A stretch of 42,579 bases of DNA from CAYHMW01 sp964357925 (GCA_964357925.1 CAYHMW010000007.1:1-42579), one strand, 5' to 3'; positions 14,567 to 23,530 are shown, numbered from the stretch's first letter. The notes: generated by a model from the sequence alone, not told the origin. Numbers and translations are program-made.

Positions 14567-16330
14567 ATGGCTGCCTTACCTGCCGATTTTATGGGTGGAT
14601 TAACCGGTGTTACCCAATCTGAGAATAGTATCCAGACGATTGCTGATATTTTAGTTAGGCAAAAGTCTATTACTCCAGATGTTGGTGAGAGCATAAAACT
14701 TCAAGAAGTACAAACAGGAAAGCCACAAGAGGAGCTTATAAAGCAGCAAAGATTGGTGGATGATGTTGCCCTGACTCGGGCGAAAGCAGAATTTTACAAT
14801 ATTCCTTTTGTGGAGCTTTCGAGCACTCCTGTTAATCCAGCAGCTTTATCGCTACTTTCACAGGAGATAGCTAAGAAGTTCATGATGTTTCCTTTGTCTG
14901 CCAATGGTGTGACTAAAGAGTTGACTTTGGCGATGGCGGAGCCACTTGATCTATCATCTATCGAATTTGTTGAGCAAAAGACTGGGTACCGAGTCAAGCC
15001 AGTGGCTGCAGTTCCATCTGAGGTTGAAGAGTTTATAGCCAAGAAATATTCTACTACTTTGTCCAAAGAGGTTACTGCAGCCTTGAAAGACATTGGACCA
15101 GGTGGGACTACTGTGCATACCCTGGATATTTCTGTGCCTCAAGACGGTCTAATTCGACAGGAGAAAATTAGTGAAGTTGTTACTCATATTTTAGACTTTG
15201 CTGTGCGTGCTCGGGCATCTGATGTTCATATCGAACCACTTGAGAAATCAACAAGAGTCCGATATAGGATTGACGGTATTTTGCAGGAGAAACTCACGAT
15301 CCCTCAGGCGCTTCATGGGTCTTTGGTTTCTAGAGTAAAAATTTTGTCTGGCATGAAGATTGATGAGAAAAGGGTCCCTCAGGATGGACGGTTTAATTTT
15401 AAAAATGTAGACCAGGAGGTTGATTTGCGCGTGTCAACATTGCCGACTGCTTGGGGAGAGAAAGTTGTGATGAGGTTACTAAAAAAGTCAGGAGGAGTGC
15501 CTGATTTGACTGAGCTTGGTCTTCGCGGGAGTGCTCTTAAAAATTTAGAGAATGCTGTGCTTCGTCCCCACGGAATTATAACTATTTGTGGACCTACAGG
15601 GTCCGGTAAGACAACTACACTCTATTCGATTATCCAGAGAATAAATAATCCTAAGATTAATATTTTGACTCTTGAAGATCCGATTGAGTATAAGATTGCC
15701 GGGGTGAATCAGGTGCAAGTTAATCCTGTGGCAGGACTTACATTTGCATCAGGGCTGAGATCATTCTTGAGGCAGGATCCAAATGTGATCTTGGTGGGAG
15801 AAATTCGAGATCAAGAGACAGCTGATCTTGCTATTCAGGCAGCCCTCACAGGGCATTTGGTTTTGTCTACTCTGCATACAAATGATGCTTCTGGAGCGCT
15901 TCCACGCCTTATGGATATGGGGGCTGAACCATTCCTTTTGACATCTTCTATGACTGCTATTGTTGCTCAACGGGTGCTTCGTAAGATTGATGATAAAGTG
16001 AAAGAGGCATATTTGCCTGACCCGAAAGTTCTTGAGAATATTAAGGCTGTGTTGGGGCCTTTGTTCCCCAAAGATAAGCAGATAACGCTGTATAGGGGAA
16101 AGCCTACACCAGAAAACAACAACTCAGGATATCAAGGTAGAGTTGCTATTTTTGAGGTCATGCCTGTTTCGTCTACTATTTCGCATATGATACTGCAGCG
16201 CTCACCTGCTGGTGATATTGAAAAGCAGGCCAAACTTGAAGGTATGGTTACATTAAAGCAAGATGGTGTGTTGAAGGCCATTGAAGGAGTGACTACGATT
16301 GAAGAAGTATTAAGAGTTGCTGAAGAATGA
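14567..16330 (+). CDS. pilB: Type IV pilus assembly ATPase PilB
   Basis: From ATG 14567 the protein has 587 aa; the open frame reaches 14540 but ATG 14567 fits the leaderless promoter. It powers pilin polymerisation. An N-terminal T2SSE_N/MshEN-like domain (about 1-150) is followed by the secretion ATPase core: the DVHIEP segment, Walker A GPTGSGKTTT (about 342-351), the Asp box TLEDPIEY, Walker B ILVGEIRDQETA and the His box GHLVLSTLHTNDA. The tetracysteine zinc-binding insert usual in PilB/GspE proteins has no cysteines here; the region before GYQGRVAIFEVM is instead a charged linker. It overlaps pilT by four bases and leads the 12-kb pilus operon. Confidence 0.93.
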   Translation: MAALPADFMGGLTGVTQSENSIQTIADILVRQKSITPDVGESIKLQEVQTGKPQEELIKQQRLVDDVALTRAKAEFYNIPFVELSSTPVNPAALSLLSQEIAKKFMMFPLSANGVTKELTLAMAEPLDLSSIEFVEQKTGYRVKPVAAVPSEVEEFIAKKYSTTLSKEVTAALKDIGPGGTTVHTLDISVPQDGLIRQEKISEVVTHILDFAVRARASDVHIEPLEKSTRVRYRIDGILQEKLTIPQALHGSLVSRVKILSGMKIDEKRVPQDGRFNFKNVDQEVDLRVSTLPTAWGEKVVMRLLKKSGGVPDLTELGLRGSALKNLENAVLRPHGIITICGPTGSGKTTTLYSIIQRINNPKINILTLEDPIEYKIAGVNQVQVNPVAGLTFASGLRSFLRQDPNVILVGEIRDQETADLAIQAALTGHLVLSTLHTNDASGALPRLMDMGAEPFLLTSSMTAIVAQRVLRKIDDKVKEAYLPDPKVLENIKAVLGPLFPKDKQITLYRGKPTPENNNSGYQGRVAIFEVMPVSSTISHMILQRSPAGDIEKQAKLEGMVTLKQDGVLKAIEGVTTIEEVLRVAEE

Positions 16331-17397
16331 TGCTTGGAATTAAAGAGTTATTACAATTGGTTATTGAGCGATCTGCCTCTGATCTGCATTTGATTGTCGG
16401 GTATCCTCCTATGCTTCGGATTGATGGTGAACTGGTGCCGATTGCTGAGTCTGGGACACTGTCTCATGAGCAGATACAGCAGCTTTTACACGGAGTCATG
16501 AATGCTGACCAGTTGGAACGAATGGGTGTGAATCGTGAGATTGATTTTTCTGTCCCCTACTCTGAGCGCGCTCGATTTCGTGTAAATGCATATACTCAAC
16601 GTGGATCTTGGGCCGCATCTTTTCGCGGGATTCCTCTCGAGATTCCAACAGTTGACTCTTTAGGGTTGCCGCCCATTATTCATTCCTTTGCTGGGCTTCG
16701 GCAGGGTTTTGTGTTGGTTACAGGTCCGACTGGTCATGGCAAGTCAACGACATTAGCTTCGATTTTGGATGAAATTAATACTAATCGGGCTTCGCACATT
16801 GTTACAATTGAAGATCCAATTGAATTTGTATTTCCAAAGCGACGTTCTTTGGTATCTCAGCGTGAAATGGGGAACGACAGCCACTCCTGGAATGTTGCAC
16901 TTAAATCAGTTTTACGAGAAGATCCCGATGTAGTTCTAGTTGGTGAGATGCGGGACTACGAGACCATTGCTGCTGCCTTGACCATAGCTGAAACAGGCCA
17001 CCTTGTTTTTGCAACACTCCATACTAATTCTGCTGCTCAGACTATAGATAGAATAGTTGACGTTTTTCCTAATGAGCAGCAGACCCAGGTAAAATTACAG
17101 TTATCGAATGTGCTTGGAGCAGTGTTTTCTCAAAGATTGATACCAGCGTTAAATGGAGGGAGGGTTGTTGCATATGAGACTATGCTTTCGACTACTGCGA
17201 TAATGACTGCGATACGCGAGGGTAAAACTCACCAGATTGACTCTATTATTCAGACTTCGAGTGAATCTGGAAATGTCCTTCTTGAGACATCTTTGGCTGC
17301 TTTGATTAGTGAGGGTAAAGTTACTGTGGATGTAGCTAGAAATTATGCGATTCGTCCTGAGGAGTTAAATCGGATTTTACATAGGATTGTCGGATAG
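16327..17397 (+). CDS. pilT: Type IV pilus retraction ATPase PilT
   Basis: The protein has 356 aa, normal for PilT, the ATPase that depolymerises the pilus and drives twitching and DNA uptake. It shows the N-terminal SASDLHLIVGYPP motif, Walker A GPTGHGKSTT (His in place of the usual Ser), TIEDPIEF, Walker B VVLVGEMRDYET and the His box TGHLVFATLHTNSA. The PilT-specific AIREGKTHQID motif near residue 298 separates it from PilB. The start overlaps the pilB stop (ATGATG/TGA), which indicates coupling. Confidence 0.95.
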   Translation: MMLGIKELLQLVIERSASDLHLIVGYPPMLRIDGELVPIAESGTLSHEQIQQLLHGVMNADQLERMGVNREIDFSVPYSERARFRVNAYTQRGSWAASFRGIPLEIPTVDSLGLPPIIHSFAGLRQGFVLVTGPTGHGKSTTLASILDEINTNRASHIVTIEDPIEFVFPKRRSLVSQREMGNDSHSWNVALKSVLREDPDVVLVGEMRDYETIAAALTIAETGHLVFATLHTNSAAQTIDRIVDVFPNEQQTQVKLQLSNVLGAVFSQRLIPALNGGRVVAYETMLSTTAIMTAIREGKTHQIDSIIQTSSESGNVLLETSLAALISEGKVTVDVARNYAIRPEELNRILHRIVG

Positions 17398-17402
17398 CTT
17401 CT

Positions 17403-18608
17403 ATGAAGAAATTTACATACAAAGCGAGAGATAAATCTGGTTTGATTGTGACTGGTCAGGTCGAGGCAACCGATGAAAATGCAGCTGCAAAGCTAGTCCG
17501 GGAACGCGGACTTATTCTTATTTCGCTTCGATCTGGAAACTTTACACCTGAAGCTATTGTTGCGAGTTTCCGATCTAAGATTTCCGCTCGTGACGTTGCT
17601 TCATTCACAAGACAATTAGCCACAATGGTGAGTGCGGGATTGCCTCTAACTAATTCGCTCACAATCTTGAGGGCGCAATCGAAACCGGCAATGAAAGAGA
17701 GGGTTGGGCGAATATTGGCGGATGTGGAAGGCGGACAGAGCTTGTCTGTCGCATTATCAAAGCACTCCAAACTTTTTTCCCCAACTTATGTTGCGCTTAT
17801 TCGAGCTGGAGAAACTGGAGGTGTTCTCGATCGCGTACTTCAAAGACTTGCTGATAATTTGGAAAAGTCACAGGAATTTAAGGGGAAAGTCAAAGGAGCA
17901 ATGGTTTATCCTCTTGTGATTGTTGTTGGCATGGTCGTGGTTGCCGTAATAATGCTTATATTTGTAGTTCCGCGATTGACGACACTTTACGATCAATTTG
18001 ATGTTGAACTCCCGATAACTACCAGGATACTGACTGCGACATCTGATTTTTTGATTAAAGCGTGGCCCATACTACTCGTGCTTTTGGGTGGGTTGTTTTG
18101 GGCATTTGTTTTATATCGAAGGACCCCTGGTGGAAAACGACGCTTGTCACAGATTGAGCTTAGAATTCCCGTGTTTGGTGAGATGAGACGGGAAGTTGTT
18201 TTAACTGAAATGACTCGAACGATGGCATTGATGGTGGGATCGGGTGTGCCGATCCTCGATGGGATTTCAGTGACGGCTGGAGTTGTTGGCAATGTTGTGA
18301 TTTCTGATGCACTTAGTGACGTAGGGAAGCAAATTGAAAAAGGATTTCCTGTGTCCTATTCATTTGCTAAACATCCTGAAGCATTCCCTTTTATTCTTTC
18401 TCAGATGATTGCTGTCGGGGAGGAAACTGGGAAAATGGATGAGGTACTTGAGAAGGTATCGCATGTGTTTGAGGTTAACAGTGAACAGAAAGTTAAGACA
18501 TTGAGTTCCTTAATTGAGCCTTTTGTGATGATTGTATTGGGAATAGGTGTGGCCTTCCTGGTCATATCAATAATATTGCCTATTTATAACTTGACATCAG
18601 CTATTTAG
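17403..18608 (+). CDS. pilC: Type IV pilus inner-membrane platform protein PilC
   Basis: The protein has 401 aa. It contains two T2SSF domains (about 65-190 and 270-390), each followed by hydrophobic helices, with three membrane segments at about residues 165-190, 215-235 and 370-395. The N-terminal FTYKARDKSG motif, FTRQLATMVSAGLPL and the second-domain repeat MTRTMALMVGSGVPI are typical of PilC/GspF. It couples the cytoplasmic ATPases to pilin assembly. It follows pilT by five bases. Confidence 0.95.
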   Translation: MKKFTYKARDKSGLIVTGQVEATDENAAAKLVRERGLILISLRSGNFTPEAIVASFRSKISARDVASFTRQLATMVSAGLPLTNSLTILRAQSKPAMKERVGRILADVEGGQSLSVALSKHSKLFSPTYVALIRAGETGGVLDRVLQRLADNLEKSQEFKGKVKGAMVYPLVIVVGMVVVAVIMLIFVVPRLTTLYDQFDVELPITTRILTATSDFLIKAWPILLVLLGGLFWAFVLYRRTPGGKRRLSQIELRIPVFGEMRREVVLTEMTRTMALMVGSGVPILDGISVTAGVVGNVVISDALSDVGKQIEKGFPVSYSFAKHPEAFPFILSQMIAVGEETGKMDEVLEKVSHVFEVNSEQKVKTLSSLIEPFVMIVLGIGVAFLVISIILPIYNLTSAI

Positions 18609-18620
18609 ACAAGACATACT
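18591..18620 (+). promoter_or_regulatory. Possible internal promoter before the major pilin
   Basis: A perfect TTGACA (18591-18596), inside the last codons of pilC, is followed after 18 bases by CATACT (18615-18620), a 4/6 match to the -10. It would give the major pilin its own transcript with a leader of about 28 bases that contains the strong Shine-Dalgarno sequence. This fits the higher expression a major pilin needs. Confidence 0.4.
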
Positions 18621-18634
18621 GAATGATAAGTTAT

Positions 18635-18642
18635 GGAGGTGA
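18635..18642 (+). promoter_or_regulatory. Strong Shine-Dalgarno sequence (GGAGGTGA) of the major pilin
   Basis: GGAGGTGA is fully complementary to the usual 16S rRNA tail and lies 12 bases before ATG 18655. It overlaps a six-codon mini-ORF (ATG 18633, TAA 18651-18653) that ends one base before the pilin start. It is among the strongest ribosome-binding sites I see in the window. Confidence 0.75.
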
Positions 18643-18654
18643 GTAGTAATTAAT

Positions 18655-19209
18655 ATGAGAAAAGGTTTTACACTGATTGAGCTTTTAATAGTTATTGCCA
18701 TTATTGGGACTTTGGCCGTTGTTATACTGCTTGCTCTTAATCCGGTTCAACAGCTTGCGCGAACGCGTGACGCTGGTCGTCAGTCTGCTGTTACACAGCT
18801 TGGGCATGCAGTTGAAGCTTTTGCTACAACACATAATGGTTTGTATCCTGAAGTTGGAGGTGCAGGTGTGAATGCTTGTCCGGGGACAGGTGCATGGATT
18901 ACAGCTTGTTTGGTCGGGGCTGGTGAGATTTCATCGACACCCGCGGAGATTGATTATAACATTGGAGGCACAGCGCCATGTTCCTCTGCTTCTGCTGAAA
19001 TTGAATCTAACGTGTGTTATGTGGCTAGCTCCACATATGATGATGCAATTGTTTACTCAGCGGCTGAGGCAGACAGCACTACTACTAGGTGTACTGGACT
19101 AAATGAGAATGCTTATTTTGTATATTCTGCGAGTGCTGGTCGCGGTGGGATTGTGTGTGGTGCAACTGAACCAACTGTACCGGTTCTCGGAACCGACTAC
19201 ATAGAATAA
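18655..19209 (+). CDS. Major type IV pilin (PilA-like)
   Basis: This 184-aa prepilin has the canonical class III signal: short basic leader MRKG, cleavage after Gly4, mature Phe1 and Glu5 (GFTLIELLIVIAIIG), then a hydrophobic helix to about residue 28. The following NPVQQLARTRDAGRQS segment is typical of pilins and pseudopilins. The C-terminal domain is rich in Ala, Gly, Thr and Ser and has several cysteines that could pair. I call it the likely major pilin because it has the best processing signal, the strongest ribosome-binding site, a possible own promoter, and a place next to pilC and pilD. The assignment as major pilin is inference. Confidence 0.85.
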   Translation: MRKGFTLIELLIVIAIIGTLAVVILLALNPVQQLARTRDAGRQSAVTQLGHAVEAFATTHNGLYPEVGGAGVNACPGTGAWITACLVGAGEISSTPAEIDYNIGGTAPCSSASAEIESNVCYVASSTYDDAIVYSAAEADSTTTRCTGLNENAYFVYSASAGRGGIVCGATEPTVPVLGTDYIE

Positions 19210-19216
19210 ACAAGCA

Positions 19217-19996
19217 GTGTTGATATTAATACTGCTTGTTTTCGGGTTAGCGATAGGTTCCTTCTTGGGTGCATATACTTATCGCTATCCGAGAGATATC
19301 TCAATTGGCCATGGAAGGTCATTTTGCCCGAGATGCAAAAAGACTATTTATTGGTACAACAATATTCCTTTGTTCTCTTTTTTGTTTTTGAGGGGTAGAT
19401 GTAGTGATTGCGGAGAGCGGATTTCTCTACGGTACCCTACTATTGAGCTTTTGACTGGGGTTTTAATGGTTTTGATTTATTCAGAGAGATTAAGAATAAT
19501 AGGTAACTTAGGAATGTTGGGGAGCAATTTGGGTTTGTGGACCATACTACTTTTGTTTGTCACAAGTTGTTTGATTGCTGTTTTTGTGATTGATTTTGAG
19601 AGTCAGTTCATTCCGGATGAAACATCCTTTTTGATGCTCCTCTTTATCTTTGGTGGACTAGTGTTTACTTCTTGGGAGTTGGTTTATGTCAATTTGTTAG
19701 CTGGACTGGGCGGATCAATATTTTTACTTTTAATACATCTTGTAACTGGTGGGCGCGGAATGGGACTTGGGGATGTAAAGTTGGCGATCCCACTGGGGAT
19801 GCTACTTGGACCTTATTTGACTGTTGTTTGGCTTTTTTCCTCTTTCATTATTGGTGGTATTGCGGGAGTTTTCTTGTTGTTTTTTTCATCTGTGACTTGG
19901 CGATCTAGAGTAGCATTTGGTCCTTTTCTTGTTGTAGCATTCTTTATAACTCTCTTTTGGGGAGGATATTTGAAATCCTTTATATTGCCGATATGA
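19217..19996 (+). CDS. pilD: Prepilin peptidase / N-methyltransferase PilD
   Basis: The protein has 259 aa when started at GTG 19217 (TTG 19220 is possible). It cleaves prepilins after Gly(-1) and methylates the new N-terminus. The N-terminal methylase region carries the zinc tetracysteine CPRC...CSDC (about residues 36-66). The two catalytic aspartates of the aspartyl peptidase are visible in VIDFESQFIPDE (about 122-133) and GMGLGDVKLA (about 180-189). About six to eight membrane helices are predicted. It lies seven bases after the major pilin and overlaps the next prepilin gene by four bases. Confidence 0.93.
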   Translation: MLILILLVFGLAIGSFLGAYTYRYPRDISIGHGRSFCPRCKKTIYWYNNIPLFSFLFLRGRCSDCGERISLRYPTIELLTGVLMVLIYSERLRIIGNLGMLGSNLGLWTILLLFVTSCLIAVFVIDFESQFIPDETSFLMLLFIFGGLVFTSWELVYVNLLAGLGGSIFLLLIHLVTGGRGMGLGDVKLAIPLGMLLGPYLTVVWLFSSFIIGGIAGVFLLFFSSVTWRSRVAFGPFLVVAFFITLFWGGYLKSFILPI

Positions 19997-20565
19997 AATT
20001 TACCTTTTTAGGATTTAGCGCTGCTGAAATGAGGGGTGCTGTTGTTATTTTTATTCTTCTTTTTCTGGCAATACTCATTAATATGAATGGAGCTCTTCGG
20101 AAAAGCCGTGATGCGCAGAGGCGGAGTGATATCCAATCAATCGCCGATTCCTTGGTTGCTTTTCATGAAGACTTTGGATTTTTCCCACAAGCTTATGAAG
20201 GTAAGATTGTTGCGTGTGACGGTAAGCTGAATGACACGGGTGTTCCGGTTTTTTCGCCTTGTGATTGGTTATATGATTCACTTCGAGACTCCTTTGACCT
20301 TAGTTATCCTCCCTATATGGAGCGAATCCCAACTGATCCCCAGCATAATGATGGTGCGAGATATTATTACATTTCAAATGGAAGCAGATTCCAGATTTAT
20401 GGAGCGTATGAGTCAGATAGCGAACCTGAATATAAAGCAGCAGTGGTTGCAAGGAATTTGCCGTGTGGGGATCAGATTTGTAATTTTGGGAGAGCATATT
20501 CTACGACCCCTGTTGATAGGTCTATTGAGGAATTTGAGAGTGACGTAAATGCAAAAAGAAAATGA
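19993..20565 (+). CDS. Minor prepilin-like protein with non-canonical GFSAAE signal
   Basis: From ATG 19993, which overlaps the pilD stop in ATATGA, the protein has 190 aa. An upstream in-frame ATG at 19957 lies inside pilD and would bury the signal. The N-terminus MKFTFLG-FSAAEM keeps the cleavage-site Gly, Phe1 and Glu5 but replaces the usual TLI by SAA. A hydrophobic helix and the RKSRDAQRRSDIQ pseudopilin segment follow. The C-terminal domain contains cysteine pairs and a DPQHNDGARYYY segment. It is probably a minor pilin. Confidence 0.8.
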   Translation: MKFTFLGFSAAEMRGAVVIFILLFLAILINMNGALRKSRDAQRRSDIQSIADSLVAFHEDFGFFPQAYEGKIVACDGKLNDTGVPVFSPCDWLYDSLRDSFDLSYPPYMERIPTDPQHNDGARYYYISNGSRFQIYGAYESDSEPEYKAAVVARNLPCGDQICNFGRAYSTTPVDRSIEEFESDVNAKRK

Positions 20566-21041
20566 AAGTAATTAGGCGGGGTTTTACTTTGTTTGAGTTG
20601 TTGGTAGCGATGGCTGTTCTCTTGGTCTTGTCGTCGATTGTGCTATTACGCTTTATAGGGCCAGAGAGTACGGCGCGAGACAGACTTCGTGCAAATGATC
20701 TTTTGCAATATAAAACTGCATTGGAGTTGTTTGCTGATAAAAACTCCGGATTGTATCCATCCCACACTGCGCCAGTCCGAGCGTCTACTGAGACTGGTCT
20801 TTGCGGCGATCTTTTGCTCTGTACACAGAATTGTTCTTGTAAAGAGGATCCTAGATATGGTGTAGCTCCAGAGAATGTATATATGTACCTAAGTAATGGT
20901 GGAGGTGGGGGTACTGCCGATGCCACGATTTTTGTACTGTGGACTTATCTTGAAAAGACTGATGAATATTTGGTTCTCTGTTCAAATAATAAAACAGGGA
21001 CACTTATGACTCCACCTTCTAGTGCAAATTGCCCCTTATGA
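20562..21041 (+). CDS. Minor prepilin (GFTLFE class)
   Basis: The 159-aa protein begins with leader MKVIRRG, cleavage site G-FTLFE with Glu5, and a hydrophobic helix to about residue 30. The middle is the conserved YKTALELFADKNSGLYPS segment typical of CPR pilins. The C-terminal half has cysteine pairs and a YEKTDEYLVLCSNNKTG-like ending shared with the next gene (EKTxxYxVVCSNGQxGT), so the two are recent paralogues. It overlaps the preceding gene by four bases. Confidence 0.85.
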   Translation: MKVIRRGFTLFELLVAMAVLLVLSSIVLLRFIGPESTARDRLRANDLLQYKTALELFADKNSGLYPSHTAPVRASTETGLCGDLLLCTQNCSCKEDPRYGVAPENVYMYLSNGGGGGTADATIFVLWTYLEKTDEYLVLCSNNKTGTLMTPPSSANCPL

Positions 21042-21063
21042 TAAGTAGGTGCTAATATGAATT

Positions 21064-21516
21064 ATGTATCAAAGAAATGGTTTTACACTCATCGAGTTCT
21101 TGATTGTTATCGCATTGATTGGGGTTGTTGCTAGCTTTGGATCTGTGCGGTTTGTCGGTGCTCAAAAAGGTGGTCGTGACACAAGGCGGATGAGTGATAT
21201 AAAGCAATACCAAAATGCACTGGAGATCTACGCTTCAAAAAACAATGGAACCTATCCACCGATTGCAGCTAGTTTGATTACAGAGTTGTGTACTGGTGCG
21301 TACATAGAAGCAGCGGCATGTCCTACTGACCCGAATACAACTTTATCTGCAGATGACTATTGGTATGCGCCTGATGATCCTGTTGCGCCCGGGGCTTATG
21401 TTTTATGGGCGAGTCTGGAGAAGACGAATGATTATTTTGTAGTATGCTCAAATGGCCAAGTCGGAACTTTGGATCGTAGTGTTTCAGTGCCACCATTCAC
21501 ACCATGCCCGCTTTAA
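21064..21516 (+). CDS. Minor prepilin (GFTLIE class), paralogue of the preceding gene
   Basis: The 150-aa prepilin has the signal MYQRNG-FTLIEFLIV with Glu5, then helix and the segment DIKQYQNALEIYASKNNGTYPP. Its C-terminus repeats the architecture of the preceding pilin (LEKTNDYFVVCSNGQVGTL), indicating tandem duplication and divergence. The start ATG 21064 lies 22 bases after the previous stop. The end overlaps the next gene by 13 bases. Confidence 0.85.
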   Translation: MYQRNGFTLIEFLIVIALIGVVASFGSVRFVGAQKGGRDTRRMSDIKQYQNALEIYASKNNGTYPPIAASLITELCTGAYIEAAACPTDPNTTLSADDYWYAPDDPVAPGAYVLWASLEKTNDYFVVCSNGQVGTLDRSVSVPPFTPCPL

Positions 21517-22001
21517 TAAAAGAGATTGGAATAAAAGATAGGAAGAATCGTTTTGCGTTCACACTTATTGAAATGTTGGTTGTCGTGTCGATAATTGGAA
21601 TATTGGTTACTATTTCTTCTTTTGGCTTACAGGGAGCTCGTGAGAGTGCTCGTGATTCCAGGCGGAAAAGTGATCTTGAGTCGATTCGTACTGCCCTTGA
21701 GCTTTATAGGGCTGATTGTGGTGCTTATCCTCCTGAGAGTCCTGCTGGGTATTTAGTTTCAACTATTGTGGGCAGTGGCACTCCTTCCAGATGTGCCCTT
21801 GCAAATACTTATATAACTGTAACGCCGCAAGATCCGCTTACTCCTTCCCATGACTACAGGTATTTTCGCGGAGCATCGGGTACCACATATGAGCTTTGTG
21901 CGCGATTGGAAGATGAGGCTCTTACTGATGTGAATTGTAATGGAGGTCCACGATCCTGTGGGAGTAGTGGTAATTGTAATTATAGAACCACGAGCCAATG
22001 A
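21504..22001 (+). CDS. Minor prepilin with Ala at the cleavage site (AFTLIE)
   Basis: The 165-aa protein has an unusually long leader of about 18 residues, rich in Lys and Arg, and then A-FTLIEMLVVVSIIG. Ala replaces the usual Gly at -1, a substitution prepilin peptidases tolerate. The segment RDSRRKSDLESIRTALELY is typical of pseudopilins. The C-terminus contains four or more cysteines. It overlaps the preceding gene by 13 bases and the next by four (ATGA). Confidence 0.82.
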   Translation: MPALIKEIGIKDRKNRFAFTLIEMLVVVSIIGILVTISSFGLQGARESARDSRRKSDLESIRTALELYRADCGAYPPESPAGYLVSTIVGSGTPSRCALANTYITVTPQDPLTPSHDYRYFRGASGTTYELCARLEDEALTDVNCNGGPRSCGSSGNCNYRTTSQ

Positions 22002-22537
22002 GACTTCACCGATATGAACGTGCGTTCACGCTGATTGAGCTTCTGGTGGTGTTACTTATCATGAGCATCTTTTTTGGACTGTCATTCGCTGAATTCCGCG
22101 ATTTTCAAAGAAGGCAGAGGATAGAATCTGTGACTCGCTCCATTCTTCAAGATATGCAACAAGCAAAGAGTGATGCATTTGTGGGCAAGAAACCGACTGC
22201 TGCTGAGGGATGTACAGAAAGTTTTTTGGGCTATAGATTTGATTTGGTAAATTTGGGAGGTGGAGGTCGTGGATATGAAATTTTTGCTTTATGTGGTGCG
22301 GATTTTGATGATAATAATCCCCAGAAGATTAGTGAGAAAGTTGTGACATTGCCTGATGGGATCCGTGTGACTACTCCGGGGGGCTCGGCTTATGTTGATT
22401 TTTTTGCACTAGCTGAAGGTGCTTCATGGCAAGGTTCTGGATCAACTAAAAATTTTACAGTTAGTGATAGCATCTCGACTGATTTTGAACTTGTAGTAGT
22501 TGTGACGAGTGGAGGCTCAGTATATGCGCAAGATTAA
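21998..22537 (+). CDS. GspH/FimT-like minor prepilin (AFTLIE)
   Basis: The 179-aa protein has leader MRLHRYERA and then FTLIELLVVLLIMSIFFG, with Ala at -1. The region after the helix (RRQRIESVTRSILQDMQQAKSDA) resembles GspH/FimT minor pseudopilins, which cap or prime the pilus tip. The C-terminal half is beta-rich. It overlaps the preceding gene by four bases and the following one by 14 if that gene starts at ATG 22524. Confidence 0.8.
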   Translation: MRLHRYERAFTLIELLVVLLIMSIFFGLSFAEFRDFQRRQRIESVTRSILQDMQQAKSDAFVGKKPTAAEGCTESFLGYRFDLVNLGGGGRGYEIFALCGADFDDNNPQKISEKVVTLPDGIRVTTPGGSAYVDFFALAEGASWQGSGSTKNFTVSDSISTDFELVVVVTSGGSVYAQD

Positions 22538-22994
22538 CCTGGGACAATCAATGTTAGAGCTTCTGATGGCAGTTGCTATTGTGGGAATAGTTCTCATTGC
22601 GTTGGTTAGTTTATCTACAAAATCTATTGGAAATACAACATTTTCGTCTAATAAATCTCGTGCAACGAGGTTGACACAGGAAGCTTCCGAGTGGATACGA
22701 AACGAACGAGACACCAATTGGAGTAATTTTGTTGTGCGAGCAAACTTGGGAGTAGATAACTTGTATTGTTTGCCTGGTTTGACTGGTTGGCCTGGGGTGG
22801 GTGCCTGTGATAGTACTCAAAAGATTGTGGGGACTGAGTTTATTCGTGAGGTGACCTTGCGTGGTTTAGATGAACAGGGTGGTGACGGGGTAATTGATAC
22901 TGTCTCGGTTGGTGTTGTTACCTATTGGTTAGACGGTGTGGGAAGACACGAGGCGAGAACTACAACTTTACTTACAAATTGGAAAAATAATTAA
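22524..22994 (+). CDS. PilV/GspI-like minor prepilin (GQSMLE)
   Basis: From ATG 22524 the protein has 156 aa. An upstream in-frame ATG at 22509 adds five residues and is less likely. The signal is MRKINLG-QSMLELLMA, with Gln rather than Phe at +1 and Glu at +5. The following TRLTQEASEWIRNERDTNW resembles the PilV/GspI helix region. It belongs to the minor-pilin tip group with its neighbours. Confidence 0.78.
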   Translation: MRKINLGQSMLELLMAVAIVGIVLIALVSLSTKSIGNTTFSSNKSRATRLTQEASEWIRNERDTNWSNFVVRANLGVDNLYCLPGLTGWPGVGACDSTQKIVGTEFIREVTLRGLDEQGGDGVIDTVSVGVVTYWLDGVGRHEARTTTLLTNWKNN

Positions 22995-22999
22995 TAAAT

Positions 23000-23530
23000 A
23001 TGAAAAACGCTTTTTCTTTAATTGAGATTTTGATAGTTATCGGGATGTTTGCTGTACTTGGGGTGGTTATCAGCCAATCAACAATAACTTCGATTAGAAG
23101 TTCGAGAAAGTCAGATTCTGTGATCGTGACTAGAGAAAACGTAGAGCTTGCTGCTGCAACCATTGAACGTAAACTTCGGAATGCGTCAGTAATCTTTACT
23201 AATCCACCTTGTAGTACGCAAGGTGGATCTGCGGTGACGATTGGTACTTTTACTTATGAAACTCAGGATGATACCCAGGGTGGGTTCACTTGCAACAATA
23301 TTGGAGAGGCCAACGGAAGATTGACTTTTAATGACATAACGAATGGTACGAACGCTGATTTGACTAGTCCGGATATTATGTTGACACAATGCCAGTTTGT
23401 ATGTACTCCGCCAAATGTAGGTGTGCCACAATCGTTGGATGTAGTTCTCGTTGGTGTAGACTCTTTGCAGTTGGGTGTGGAAGGAGCTGAAATTTCTGTT
23501 AGGACGAAAATTAATTTGAGGGCTTATTGA
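23000..23530 (+). CDS. PilW/GspJ-like minor prepilin (AFSLIE)
   Basis: The 176-aa protein has a very short leader MKNA and then FSLIEILIVIGMFAVLG, with Ala at -1 and Glu5. The segment ENVELAAATIERKLRNAS matches the helix that follows the membrane part in PilW/GspJ proteins. It starts five bases after the previous stop. Three cysteines lie in the C-terminal domain. Confidence 0.8.
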   Translation: MKNAFSLIEILIVIGMFAVLGVVISQSTITSIRSSRKSDSVIVTRENVELAAATIERKLRNASVIFTNPPCSTQGGSAVTIGTFTYETQDDTQGGFTCNNIGEANGRLTFNDITNGTNADLTSPDIMLTQCQFVCTPPNVGVPQSLDVVLVGVDSLQLGVEGAEISVRTKINLRAY

